NCBI GenBank assembly: GCA_036406655.1
Contig: DASXAP010000274.1
Location: 1 to 64,000 of the forward strand
Direction: 5' to 3'
From: VAZQ01 sp036406655
GTDB lineage: Bacteria; Pseudomonadota; Alphaproteobacteria; Rhizobiales; Xanthobacteraceae
DNA length: 64,000 bases
The notes below the pieces were generated by a model. The model was not told the DNA's origin and did no database searches. It worked only from the letters and a program-made list of their open reading frames with translations. Made by a program: the position numbers and the translations under genes. This document shows, in pieces, positions 44,963 to 54,110 of the stretch (the stretch's first letter is position 1; each line of letters begins with the position of its first letter).

Positions 44963-46384
44963 TCATCTATTGCGGAAAACCGCGGTCTGCGGCGGCTTGT
45001 AGCTGGCTATATCGTCGGCCTTGACCCAGCCGGGCGAGCCGACCGCGAACCGCGTCTTCGCCCGCATCGCGATCTCGCGCGCGGTCTTGAGATCGCCGCG
45101 CATGAACGCTGCCTGCGCGGACGCGAGGTCCGCATGCGCGAGATCGTTCTTCAGCCCATAGGCGATCGCCAGCTGACGGTAGCCTTCGGCCGATTCCGGC
45201 TCTCGCGTCAAGGCGGCCTGCAGCATCGTGATCGCCTCGTCGAGATGGGCGCGGTCGTTGGCGGCGACCAGCGCCTGCCCCAGCATGATCTTGATCAGCG
45301 GCGCGTTCGGTGCGTGCTGGATCGCCTGATGCAGCGGGCTGATCGCCTCGCCGGGCTTGCCCGCTTCCAGCAGTGCCTGGCCTTTGAGCTCGTAGAAATA
45401 CGGGTTCTGCGGCTGCAGCTGGATGAGCGAGTCGATCTGCGCGACGGCGGAGCGCGGATCGCCGAAGCGATAGGCGGAGATGGCGCGGGCGTAGCGGGCG
45501 GCAAGCGAGGTATCGCTCGGCGGGTAGCGGCGCGCCACCGTGCCCGGTCGCTCGATGAAGCCGTAGAGCTTGGCCCGCATCAGATCGTGGCGAGCCTGCA
45601 GCGCGGGCGCATCCCTGTGGTCCCAGTAGGGGCTCGCGCGCGCGATGCCTTCCAGCGCGGCGACGCGCTCGCTCGGCAACGGGTGCGATTGCATGTACGG
45701 ATTGATGTAGGGTGTCTGGTAGAGCGTCTGGTCGGCGAGCCGCTTGAAGGTCTGGTACATGCCCTGCGCCGACTGGCCGGTGGCGGTGAGGAACTTGACC
45801 GCGGCGCGGTCCGCCTGATCCTCCTGAGCGCGCATGTAGCCGAACAATGTATTCTGAATCGCCTGGCTCGGCCCGGCAATGGCAGCGGCGCCGATCTGGC
45901 TCATGCCGGAGCCCGAGCCGCCGCTGCGAGCGCCGGCGACCATCGCGCCCACCCCGAGCAGCATGGCGAGAATCGAGGCCGTCGAGGCGGCCGCCAATTG
46001 CTCGCGCAGTCGCGCCAGGTGCCCGCCGGCAATGTGCCCGGTCTCGTGCGCGAGCACGCCGATGATCTGGTTCGGCGTGGCGGATTCCATCAAGGCGCCG
46101 GCGTTCACGAAGATGCGTCGTCCGTCGGCTACAAAAGCGTTGAACGCCCGATCGTTGATGATGACGACCTGCACATTCTGCTGGGCGAGCCCGGCTGCCC
46201 TGAGGAGCGGCTGGGTATAATCACGCAACAGCTGCTCGATCTCCGCGTCGCGGATGATCGGCGCGGATTGCTGAGCTGGCGCCGGAAAGCTCGCGCCGAC
46301 GAGGGCTGCGGCGGCGAGCAGCGCCACCGCCGGCGTGCCTCGCCGCGGTCGTGGGGCCCTGGTGGGTGCTGGGCTTCCGATCAT
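44963..46384 (-). CDS. M48 family metalloprotease with TPR domain, BepA-like
   Basis: 473 residues: leader (about 14-38, ASFPAPAQQ), M48 peptidase domain with zinc motif LAHETGHIAGGHL (HExxH) and the third ligand Glu in MRAQEDQADRAAV, then TPR repeats (about 270-440; PQNPYFYELKGQALLEAGKPGEA). This matches BepA/YfgC, a periplasmic protease-chaperone that supports outer-membrane protein assembly and LPS transport. Adjacent to the DsbA-like gene, which fits LptD maturation in model organisms (inference). Start 46384 chosen; TTG 46447 would lengthen it. Confidence 0.9.
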   Translation of the reverse strand: MIGSPAPTRAPRPRRGTPAVALLAAAALVGASFPAPAQQSAPIIRDAEIEQLLRDYTQPLLRAAGLAQQNVQVVIINDRAFNAFVADGRRIFVNAGALMESATPNQIIGVLAHETGHIAGGHLARLREQLAAASTASILAMLLGVGAMVAGARSGGSGSGMSQIGAAAIAGPSQAIQNTLFGYMRAQEDQADRAAVKFLTATGQSAQGMYQTFKRLADQTLYQTPYINPYMQSHPLPSERVAALEGIARASPYWDHRDAPALQARHDLMRAKLYGFIERPGTVARRYPPSDTSLAARYARAISAYRFGDPRSAVAQIDSLIQLQPQNPYFYELKGQALLEAGKPGEAISPLHQAIQHAPNAPLIKIMLGQALVAANDRAHLDEAITMLQAALTREPESAEGYRQLAIAYGLKNDLAHADLASAQAAFMRGDLKTAREIAMRAKTRFAVGSPGWVKADDIASYKPPQTAVFRNR

Positions 46385-46628
46385 GTCGGCTTGACTTCGC
46401 AATCCGCCATAGCGCATCGGTACCCGCGTCGATGAGCACTCTTGCAAGCCTCCATTCCGCGCCGAGGAAGCTCGCCGATGCGCCTCAAGGGGACTCCCTT
46501 GCTTCGCCGCGCAACCTAGGGATGCGCCCGAACCGGGTCAACGCGGCTGCGATCACATGTGCTTGTGAGAGCTCGCGATCGGAGATGGCCGCAGAATGCG
46601 GCGACAGCGGGGCGGGGCCTGGCCGGGC

Positions 46629-47828
46629 ATGCATGAGCCGGAGATGATGCTGGACAGCGCGAGACGCTTGATCGCACCTTCGCTGCGCAGCGATGTTCCG
46701 CCGTTCATGGTGGTCGACGTGATGGCGGCGGCTGCCCGCATCGAGGAGGCGGGTGGGCGGGTGATCCACATGGAGGTCGGACAGCCCGCGGCTCCGGCGC
46801 CGGCAACGGCAATCGCGGCGGCGCACGCGGCGCTCGGGCAAAAGCGCCTCGGCTACACGCAAACCCTGGGCATTCCCGGCTTGCGCGCCCGCATTGCGCG
46901 CCACTATCGCGACGCTTACGGCATCGAGCTCGACCCGGCGCGGGTTGTCGTCACGACCGGATCGTCGGCCGGCTTCATTCTCGCCTTTCTCGCGCTGTTC
47001 GAGCCGGGCGATCGCGTCGCGGTCGCGCTGCCGGGCTACCCGCCCTACCGGCATATCCTGCGCGCGCTCGGCTGCGAGCCGGTGGCGATCGCGACCTCGC
47101 GGGCGACGCGCTGGGCGATCACGCCCGAGCTGCTGATCGACGCGCATCGCCGTTCTCCGCTCAAAGGTGTGCTGGTGGCGAGCCCGGCGAACCCGACCGG
47201 CACGATGATGCGGCAGCAGGATCTTCGCGCGCTGCTCGATGCCGCGGAGAGCGAGGGCATCCGCTTCATCTCCGACGAGATCTATCATGGCCTCGACTAT
47301 GCGTTCGCGGCGGCGACCGCGGCCGGGCTGTCCGACCGCGCCGTGATCATCAACTCGTTCTCGAAGTATTTTTGCATGACCGGCTGGCGTGTGGGCTGGA
47401 TGGTGCTGCCCGGGCCGCTGGTGCGGACGATCGACCGCCTGCAGGGCAATCTCGCGATCTCGGTCCCGACGCTCTCGCAGATCGCGGCCGAGGCCGCGTT
47501 TGAGGGGCGGGCGGAGATGGAGGCGGTCAAGCACGGCTACGAGGAGAACCGGCGCATCCTGATCGAGGCTCTGCCCAAGGCGGGTATCGCGAAGATCCTC
47601 CCGGTCGACGGCGCATTCTATCTCTACGCCGATGTGTCGCAGTTCGGCGACGACAGCTTCGAATTCGCCAAGCGCATGCTGGCGGAGACGCATGTCGCGG
47701 CGACCCCGGGCGTCGATTTCGACCCGGTGCTCGGCAAGCATTTCGTCCGCTTCTGCTATGCCGGCGCCCGCGCCGACATGGGCGAGGCGGTGGATCGGAT
47801 CGCAGACTGGCTGCGACGATCGTTCTAA
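46629..47828 (+). CDS. pyridoxal-phosphate aminotransferase, class I/II
   Basis: About 399-residue fold-type I aminotransferase. SFSKYFCMTGWRVGW includes the PLP-binding Lys, PANPTGTMM is the conserved Asn loop, and FCYAGA carries the substrate Arg-type region. Likely substrates are aromatic or branched-chain amino acids or aspartate, unproven. The start is uncertain among clustered Met codons (46629, 46644, 46647); the fold begins about residue 40. It is divergent from the M48 protease gene. Confidence 0.92.
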   Translation: MHEPEMMLDSARRLIAPSLRSDVPPFMVVDVMAAAARIEEAGGRVIHMEVGQPAAPAPATAIAAAHAALGQKRLGYTQTLGIPGLRARIARHYRDAYGIELDPARVVVTTGSSAGFILAFLALFEPGDRVAVALPGYPPYRHILRALGCEPVAIATSRATRWAITPELLIDAHRRSPLKGVLVASPANPTGTMMRQQDLRALLDAAESEGIRFISDEIYHGLDYAFAAATAAGLSDRAVIINSFSKYFCMTGWRVGWMVLPGPLVRTIDRLQGNLAISVPTLSQIAAEAAFEGRAEMEAVKHGYEENRRILIEALPKAGIAKILPVDGAFYLYADVSQFGDDSFEFAKRMLAETHVAATPGVDFDPVLGKHFVRFCYAGARADMGEAVDRIADWLRRSF

Positions 47829-47835
47829 CCTGACT

Positions 47836-47915
47836 GTCATCGCCGGGCTTGTCCAGGCTTGTCCCGGCGATCCCGATTCAGGATCGAGATGGCCGGCACG
47901 GGGCCGCCATGACTG
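47836..47915. repeat. imperfect copy of the Bradyrhizobium-type palindrome
   Basis: GTCATCGCCGGGCTTGTCC, immediately followed by an extra GGCTTGTCC, then CGGCGATCC, and a second half GATGGCCGGCACGGGGCCGCCATGAC. The core matches the inner unit at 25881-25961 but has a tandem duplication of nine bases in its left arm, so it no longer folds perfectly. Confidence 0.7.
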
Positions 47916-48069
47916 TTCGAGAGGCAGCGACGCCCACCATTCGACGCTCGACGCCGGGCGCGGCGGGGTCGGACCCTTCCGGCTTGCTGCATCTGTTGCT
48001 AGGGTGCCGCCGCGCGCGTCGAGCTTGGCGCGCGGAGGGAATGCTTATTGTCGCCGCGGAGGAGCCGTC

Positions 48070-48978
48070 ATGGCGGATCTGGAAGGTCGCCGGGAGCTCA
48101 AGGAATTCCATCTCGACAGGCCCGCGCGAAGCGAGACTTTCTTCCTGCGCGGCTCGAATTCGCTCGACTGGGGAGTGAAGAATCGGCTGGCGCGCATCTT
48201 CAGTCCGCAGAGCGGCCGCACCGTGATGCTGGCGGTCGACCACGGCTATTTCCAGGGCCCCACCACCGGCCTCGAGCGGCTCGATCTCGCCGTGCCGCCG
48301 CTCTTGCCGTATTCCGATACGCTGATGGTCACCCGGGGGGCGCTTCGCTCCACCGTTCCCCCTTCCTACACGAAGGGCGTCGTCCTGCGAGCGAGCGGCG
48401 GCCCCAGCATCCTCAAGGAGCTTTCCAACGAGCAGATCGCGGTCGACATGGAAGATGCGCAGCGCCTCAATGTGGCAGCGGTGGCGGTGCAGGTGTTCGT
48501 CGGCGGTGAATATGAGACCCAATCGGTCCACAACCTGACCAGGCTCGTCGACCTCGGCAACCGGCACGGAATGCCCGTGCTCGGGGTGACCGCAGTCGGT
48601 CGCGACATGGTGCGCGACGCGCAGTACATGCGCCTGGCGAGCCGCATTTGCGCCGAGCTCGGGGCGGCCTTCGTCAAGACCTATTATGTGGAACGGGACT
48701 TCGACACGGTGGCGGCGTCCTGCCCCGTGCCGATCGTGATCGCCGGGGGCAGGAAGATCCCCGAGCTCGAGGCGCTCAAGATGGCGCATGCCGCCATCGA
48801 GCAGGGAGCGCTGGGGGTCGACATGGGGCGGAACATCTTCCAGTCGGACAACCCGGTGGCGATGATCCAGGCGGTCCGCAAGGTGGTGCATGACGGGGAG
48901 AAGCCGGGCGCCGCCTACGAGCTCTATCGCTCGCTTTCGCAGCCGCCCATGCGATCCGCCCAGGCGCGGGCGGGATGA
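48070..48978 (+). CDS. LsrF-like class I aldolase/thiolase-fold protein
   Basis: 302-residue TIM-barrel protein very similar to E. coli LsrF as I recall it: MADLEGRRELKEF start, SLDWGVKNRLARIF, VMLAVDHGYFQGPTTGLER, GAAFVKTYYVERDF (Schiff-base Lys) and GVDMGRNIFQSDNPVAM. LsrF handles phosphorylated autoinducer-2 breakdown; related enzymes are DeoC/FbaB-type aldolases. No lsr transporter, lsrK, lsrG or lsrR is present. The Cys of LsrF near residue 30 appears replaced by Ser (RGSNSLDWG). GGAGG stands before the ATG. A frame upstream is antisense to the previous gene. Confidence 0.88.
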   Translation: MADLEGRRELKEFHLDRPARSETFFLRGSNSLDWGVKNRLARIFSPQSGRTVMLAVDHGYFQGPTTGLERLDLAVPPLLPYSDTLMVTRGALRSTVPPSYTKGVVLRASGGPSILKELSNEQIAVDMEDAQRLNVAAVAVQVFVGGEYETQSVHNLTRLVDLGNRHGMPVLGVTAVGRDMVRDAQYMRLASRICAELGAAFVKTYYVERDFDTVAASCPVPIVIAGGRKIPELEALKMAHAAIEQGALGVDMGRNIFQSDNPVAMIQAVRKVVHDGEKPGAAYELYRSLSQPPMRSAQARAG

Positions 48979-49022
48979 CCGGCTCGTCACCGCCGTGCCG
49001 GACTTCGCCCTCGAAGGGGTGA

Positions 49023-51083
49023 TCAGCGCAACGCTGCAGCGATGTTGCCGCCGTCGACCGTGGTCACGCCAGCGGTAGTCTTCAGCGCCAGCGCCTGGTG
49101 CAGGAATGCCTGCGCCACGTCGTCGGCGGTCACCTCGCGTCCGAGCAGGTTGCCGCGCATGTAGTCCTTCTCGCTCAGCCCGCGCGCCTCCGACCGTTCG
49201 GCGATCAGCGTGTCGGTCAGCAGGCCCGAGCGGATGCGGTCTGCATTGACGGCATTGGCGCGGATGCCGTCTGCGCCGTGGTCGAGCGCGTACTGGCGCA
49301 CCAGGAAAAGCGTGGCTGCCTTGGGCAAGCCGTAGGGACCGAAGCTCGGCCCGGGGTTCACCGCCTGCTTGGAGACGTTGAAGAGCAGGCAGCCGCCGGT
49401 GCCCTGCGCCAGCATGACCTTGACCGCTGCCTGTGCCGCGCGCTGGTGCGCGAAGAAATTGAGCTCGAAGCTGCGGCGCAGCACCTCCTCGGGCACCTCG
49501 CCGATCCTGCCCTGCCAGGCCGCGCCGGCATTCGACACCAGGATGTCGATTCCGCCGAAGGCCGTGACCACCGCGTCGAAAGCGGCCCCCACCGAGGCCG
49601 CATCGGTGACGTCGCATTGCAGCGCCAGCGCGGCGCCGCCGATCCCGCGTGCGGCTTCTCGCGCGGCACCCGCATCGATATCGAGCAGCGCCACCTCGGC
49701 GCCGGCGCCGGCGAACGCCCTGGCGGTTGCCGCTCCGATCGCCCCGCCCGCGCCGGTGATCACGGCGATCTGCCCGGCGAGCGGCGGCTCGGGCCTGCTG
49801 CCGAGCTTGGCCTGCTCGAGCGGCCAATATTCCATCTCGAACATCTGCGCCTCGGAGATCGATTCGAAACGGCCGATCGCCTCGGCATCGGCGATGATGG
49901 AAATGGCCGCTTCCGCGAGATCGGCGGCCACGCGCGCCTCCGCCTTGCTGCGGCCGAGACCGAGCAGGCCGAGCCCCGGCACCAGCGCCACCCGCGGCAG
50001 CGGATCGAGCATGATGCTCGGGCTCGTTGCGCGCGCGTCGTTGCGCGCGAAATAGGTCTTGTAGCTCTCGACGAAGGCGCGCGCTGCCTCGCGTGCGCCG
50101 CGCTCGAACTCGGCCGCGCGGTCCCGTTCCGGGGGCGGGAGCAGGAGCGGCCGGCTCTTGGTCCGGATCGTGTGATCGGGGGTCACGACCCCGGCCTGAC
50201 TGTAACGCGCCAGCTCGGCGCCATTGACGAAATTGAGAATCGCGGGGTTGGTGCGGAAATCGAGAATCACGCGCCGCCAGGCACCTTCGACCCTTTCATC
50301 CTTCAGGCCGCACGCCCCGCGCAGAATCGGCGCGATCGCAACGAGGGGGGCGATCGCATCCGGCAAGCTTCTCGGCGCGAACACTGCCTTGCGATTTCGC
50401 CTGAGCCGCTCCTCGGCGAGCGTCACGAGCTCGATCATCCGCTCGTAAGCCTCGCGCGCACTCTGCCCGAAGGTGAAGATGCCGTGCTTGAGCAGGATCA
50501 GCGCTTCCACGTCGGGATCGGCGTCGTAGATGTCGGCGGCGGCCTTGGCGAGGGCAAAGCCGGGCATGACATAAGGCACCACCCCGACGCGCCCGTCATA
50601 CACCTCGGCGCAGCTCGCTTCGCCGTAGGGCTGATCCACCAGGCTCAGGATCGCATTGGCGTGGGTGTGATCGACGTATTTGTGCGGCAGGAAGGCGTGC
50701 AGCAGGCTCTCGACCGACGCGCTCGGCGCGGTCGGGTCGATCAGGCTCCCGCGCAGGACAAGCGACATCTCCGCATCGCTCAACGAGGTGCGCGCGCGCA
50801 ATTTGCGCAAACGCTCGAGTTGCAAGGCGGGGAATCCCGCGGGCTCGGCCGCGGCCATGTCCGACCCCGACGCCTTCACGCACAGCACCGCGAGCTCGTC
50901 GCCGAGCAGATCGGTGGTGCTCGTCTTTACCGAAGTGTTGCCGCCGCCATGCAGGACGAGCTTCGGCTCGCGGCCGAGCAGTCGCGTGCTGTAGACGCGC
51001 AGGGCAAGGTCGGGACCGCAGCCGGCCCGCGCATAGTGATCGATTGCGGATCGCGCCTCCGCCTCGACCCAGGCGCTCTCCAC
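49023..51083 (-). CDS. bifunctional class II aldolase / short-chain dehydrogenase
   Basis: 686-residue fusion. Residues 1-400 are a class II aldolase (VLHGGGNTSVKT, zinc-site YVDHTHANAIL, ALILLKHGIFTFG with His), and 430-686 an SDR (ITGAGGAIGAATARAF, NAG loop, YGLPKAATLFLVRQ with Tyr-x-x-x-Lys). Such fusions act as rhamnulose-1-phosphate aldolase/lactaldehyde dehydrogenase (RhaD type) or on other deoxysugar phosphates. GTG start at 51083, six bases after the rne stop: no promoter space, so it is probably expressed with rne. It converges with the LsrF-like gene. Confidence 0.92.
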   Translation of the reverse strand: MESAWVEAEARSAIDHYARAGCGPDLALRVYSTRLLGREPKLVLHGGGNTSVKTSTTDLLGDELAVLCVKASGSDMAAAEPAGFPALQLERLRKLRARTSLSDAEMSLVLRGSLIDPTAPSASVESLLHAFLPHKYVDHTHANAILSLVDQPYGEASCAEVYDGRVGVVPYVMPGFALAKAAADIYDADPDVEALILLKHGIFTFGQSAREAYERMIELVTLAEERLRRNRKAVFAPRSLPDAIAPLVAIAPILRGACGLKDERVEGAWRRVILDFRTNPAILNFVNGAELARYSQAGVVTPDHTIRTKSRPLLLPPPERDRAAEFERGAREAARAFVESYKTYFARNDARATSPSIMLDPLPRVALVPGLGLLGLGRSKAEARVAADLAEAAISIIADAEAIGRFESISEAQMFEMEYWPLEQAKLGSRPEPPLAGQIAVITGAGGAIGAATARAFAGAGAEVALLDIDAGAAREAARGIGGAALALQCDVTDAASVGAAFDAVVTAFGGIDILVSNAGAAWQGRIGEVPEEVLRRSFELNFFAHQRAAQAAVKVMLAQGTGGCLLFNVSKQAVNPGPSFGPYGLPKAATLFLVRQYALDHGADGIRANAVNADRIRSGLLTDTLIAERSEARGLSEKDYMRGNLLGREVTADDVAQAFLHQALALKTTAGVTTVDGGNIAAALR

Positions 51084-51089
51084 CGCAGC

Positions 51090-54000
51090 TCAACCTTTGC
51101 CGAGAACGCGTCTGCTCCACAAGCCCGAACGGCGCGGACGGTCGCTGCTCACATCCTCCTCGGAGCTCGATACCACGACGGGCTCCGGCAGCGACTCGTA
51201 GCTCGGTGCGGCAGAGCTTGCCTCGCTCAGCGTGGTCGGGGCCGGCTCCCGTACCGTCGATCGACGGCGGCTCGGCTGGGCAGGAGGCTCGGCAGCGGCC
51301 GAGACGGAAACCGGCTCGGCGGGCGTTGGCTCCACAACCGACGGGGCCTGGGCCGCCGCGAGATGCTCCGCCGTGCTCGCCCCCTCCGCCCGCATGTCGG
51401 CTGCAGGCTCATGGCTCGGAGTTTCGGCGATTGCGACCTGGGATTGCGGCAGCTCCTCGGGCTCGGCGGTGGCCTCATCCTCCAAATGGCTCGGTCCCGC
51501 GCCCGGGGCGCGGCTCGGCGCGGTCGAGGGCTCGCCCTCCCGATCACGCCGATTGCGGCGGCCGCCGCGCCGACCCCGCCGGCGCCGTCGTCGGTCGCCG
51601 TCGCCAGCCGGCTCGGCCTCCGGTTCCGCACCGGCTTCGGGCGCTCCTGCGGCCTCGTCGCTCTCCGCTTCGAGGTGCTCCGCGGCGCCGCCAGCAGGTT
51701 CGGCAGGCTCGTGCCGCGATGCGGGAGGAGCACTCTGCGCCGAGGCGGGGGCGGCCTCGTCACGCAGCTCGGTGCCGCGGCGACCGCGGCGCCGGCGCCG
51801 ACGCCGACGCCCCTGGGCCGAGTCGGGCCCGGTCTCCGCCGCTGCCTGCTCGTCGGCGGCAATCATCTGCGACTCGTCGGCTTCGACCGCCTCCTCGGCC
51901 TCCTCGATCTCCTCCTCCTCCTCTTCCTCCTCTTCCTCGTCCTTCTCCGCGACGGGAGGCGGCGCGGCCAGGGCCAGGGCCTTCGCCTGCTCGAGACTGT
52001 GCACCTGCTCGTTCTTCTCGATCACGAAGGATACCTGGCCGCCGATGCTGGCATCGGCATTGACCATGATCACGATGCGGAATCGCTCTTCCAGCGCCCG
52101 CAGATGCGCCCGCTTCTGATTGAGCAGATAGAGCGCGATGTCCGAGCGCGTGCGGACCGTCAGGTTGTGGGTTGCGCCCTTGAGCAGCATCTCCTCGATC
52201 GAGCGCAGCAGCTGCAGCGCCACCGAGGAGACCGAGCGCACGTGACCGCTGCCGCCGCAATGCGGGCATTTCTCGGTCGAGCTTTCCAGGACACTCGAGC
52301 GGATGCGCTGGCGCGACATCTCCAGCAGCCCGAAATGCGAGATGTGTCCGACCTGGATGCGGGCGCGATCGTGCCGCAGGCATTCCTTGAGGCGGCGCTC
52401 GACTGCCCGGTTGTTGCGCTTCTCGTCCATGTCGATGAAATCGATGACGATCAAGCCGGCAAGGTCCCGCAGGCGCAGCTGCCGGGCGATTTCCTCGGCG
52501 GCTTCGAGGTTGGTCTTGAGCGCGGTATCCTCGATATGGTGCTCGCGCGTGGCACGGCCGGAGTTGACGTCGATGGCCACCAGCGCTTCCGCCTGATTGA
52601 GCACGATGTAGCCGCCGGAGCGCAGCTGCATCACCGGCGTGAACATGGCATCGAGCTGGTTTTCGATCCCGTAGCGGGTGAAGATCGGCAAGGTGTCGCG
52701 ATACGGCTTCACGTTCTTGACGTGGCTCGGCATGAGCATGCGCATGAGCTCTTTGGCTTCGTGCCAAGCCTCATCGCCGGCGACCAGGATCTCGTCGATC
52801 TCCTTGTTGTAGAGATCGCGGATCGAGCGCTTGACCAGCGAGCCCTCCTCGTAGACGAGGGTCGGCGCCGTCGACTTGAGCGTGAGATCGCGCACCGTCT
52901 CCCACAGGCGCAGCAGGTATTCGAAGTCTCGTTTCACCTCGGTCTTGGTGCGGCTGGCGCCGGCGGTGCGCAGGATCACGCCCATCCCTTCCGGCACGTC
53001 GAGCTCCTGGGCGATCTCCTTGAGCCGCCGACGGTCGTCGAGGCTGGTGATCTTGCGGCTGATCCCCCCGCCCCGCGCCGTGTTCGGCATCAGCACGGAG
53101 TAGCGGCCGGCGAGGGAAAGATAGGTGGTCAGCGCCGCGCCCTTCGTGCCGCGCTCTTCCTTGACCACCTGCACCAGCATGACCTGCCGGCGCTTGATCA
53201 CCTCCTGAATCTTGTACTGCCGCCGCAGCCGCGGCATGCGTTCCGGCACTTCCTCCATCGCGTCGGCGCCGCCGACCGATTCGACCACCTCCTCCTCTTC
53301 GCTGTCGCCGCCGTTCACCTCGGTGATGTTGTTCGCCCCCTCGATGGGAGCCGGCGCATCGGCTTCGGCGGGCTCGGCATCGGGCAGCGCGGGCTCAACC
53401 GGGCCGGGCTCGTGCTGGTAGCTCTCCGCGCTCACGCCTTCGTCATGGCTCCCCTCCGCCTCGCTTGGGGCGGCCGCGCGCTCACCGCTCGGCGCCGGAA
53501 TCGGCTCGGCAGCGCTGCTCGCAGCTAACTGGTCCAGCCCGATGGGCGTTTCAGCCGGGACCATGGCGGCTGGCACGTCCTCGGCCTGTGCGGGCGGGGT
53601 CGGCTCGGCGGGAACATGCGGCCCGCGCGGCTCGGTGAGCTCAACGTCCCCGGCCGGCGGCGCCAGATGCTCGGATCCCGCCGCCATGGCGACCGGTTCG
53701 TCCTCGGCCTCCGGCTCGATCGGCCGGCTCCTGACCCCATCCCGCCGGCGACGGCTGCCACGTTCACGCTCGCGATGTCCGCGACCGTTCTGGCGGTCCG
53801 CTTCGGCATCGGCGTCGCGTTGGGCGCGCTCCTCCTCGGCAATGAGGGCGAGCCGGTCGGCAACCGGAATTTGATAATAATCCGGATGGATTTCGCTGAA
53901 GGCGAGGAAGCCGTGGCGATTGCCGCCGTAATCGATGAAGGCCGCTTGCAGCGACGGCTCGACGCGTGTGACCTTGGCCAGATAGATGTTGCCGCGGAGC

Positions 54001-54110
54001 TGTTTACGGCTGGCCGATTCGAAGTCGAATTCCTCGACACGGTGGCCGCGCAGGACAACCACCCGGGTCTCCTCCGGATGGGTCGCGTCGATAAGCATCT
54101 TGTTGGGCAT
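51090..54110 (-). CDS. rne: ribonuclease E
   Basis: 1006-residue RNase E, the main mRNA-decay endonuclease. The S1 domain begins FDFESASRKQLRGNIYLAKV but is interrupted at about residue 92 by a roughly 200-residue acidic, Pro-rich insert (to about 290) and resumes with MLVQVVKEERGTKGAALTTYLSLAGRY. The catalytic half has DFIDMDEKRN and the zinc link CPHCGGSGHV. The C-terminal third is disordered: a Glu run (EEEEEEEEEEIEE), Arg-rich blocks that should bind RNA (RRRRRRRRGRRG) and Ala/Pro stretches for degradosome contacts. Start MPNKMLIDATHPEETRVVV at 54110. Confidence 0.97.
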   Translation of the reverse strand: MPNKMLIDATHPEETRVVVLRGHRVEEFDFESASRKQLRGNIYLAKVTRVEPSLQAAFIDYGGNRHGFLAFSEIHPDYYQIPVADRLALIAEEERAQRDADAEADRQNGRGHRERERGSRRRRDGVRSRPIEPEAEDEPVAMAAGSEHLAPPAGDVELTEPRGPHVPAEPTPPAQAEDVPAAMVPAETPIGLDQLAASSAAEPIPAPSGERAAAPSEAEGSHDEGVSAESYQHEPGPVEPALPDAEPAEADAPAPIEGANNITEVNGGDSEEEEVVESVGGADAMEEVPERMPRLRRQYKIQEVIKRRQVMLVQVVKEERGTKGAALTTYLSLAGRYSVLMPNTARGGGISRKITSLDDRRRLKEIAQELDVPEGMGVILRTAGASRTKTEVKRDFEYLLRLWETVRDLTLKSTAPTLVYEEGSLVKRSIRDLYNKEIDEILVAGDEAWHEAKELMRMLMPSHVKNVKPYRDTLPIFTRYGIENQLDAMFTPVMQLRSGGYIVLNQAEALVAIDVNSGRATREHHIEDTALKTNLEAAEEIARQLRLRDLAGLIVIDFIDMDEKRNNRAVERRLKECLRHDRARIQVGHISHFGLLEMSRQRIRSSVLESSTEKCPHCGGSGHVRSVSSVALQLLRSIEEMLLKGATHNLTVRTRSDIALYLLNQKRAHLRALEERFRIVIMVNADASIGGQVSFVIEKNEQVHSLEQAKALALAAPPPVAEKDEEEEEEEEEEIEEAEEAVEADESQMIAADEQAAAETGPDSAQGRRRRRRRRGRRGTELRDEAAPASAQSAPPASRHEPAEPAGGAAEHLEAESDEAAGAPEAGAEPEAEPAGDGDRRRRRRGRRGGRRNRRDREGEPSTAPSRAPGAGPSHLEDEATAEPEELPQSQVAIAETPSHEPAADMRAEGASTAEHLAAAQAPSVVEPTPAEPVSVSAAAEPPAQPSRRRSTVREPAPTTLSEASSAAPSYESLPEPVVVSSSEEDVSSDRPRRSGLWSRRVLGKG

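Noticed and set aside
49098..53528. A very long plus-strand open frame (1,476 codons) opposite rne and the aldolase gene
   Set aside because: It is the mirror of real coding phases in GC-rich DNA. Its translation is low-complexity and charged, and it lies across two well-identified genes.
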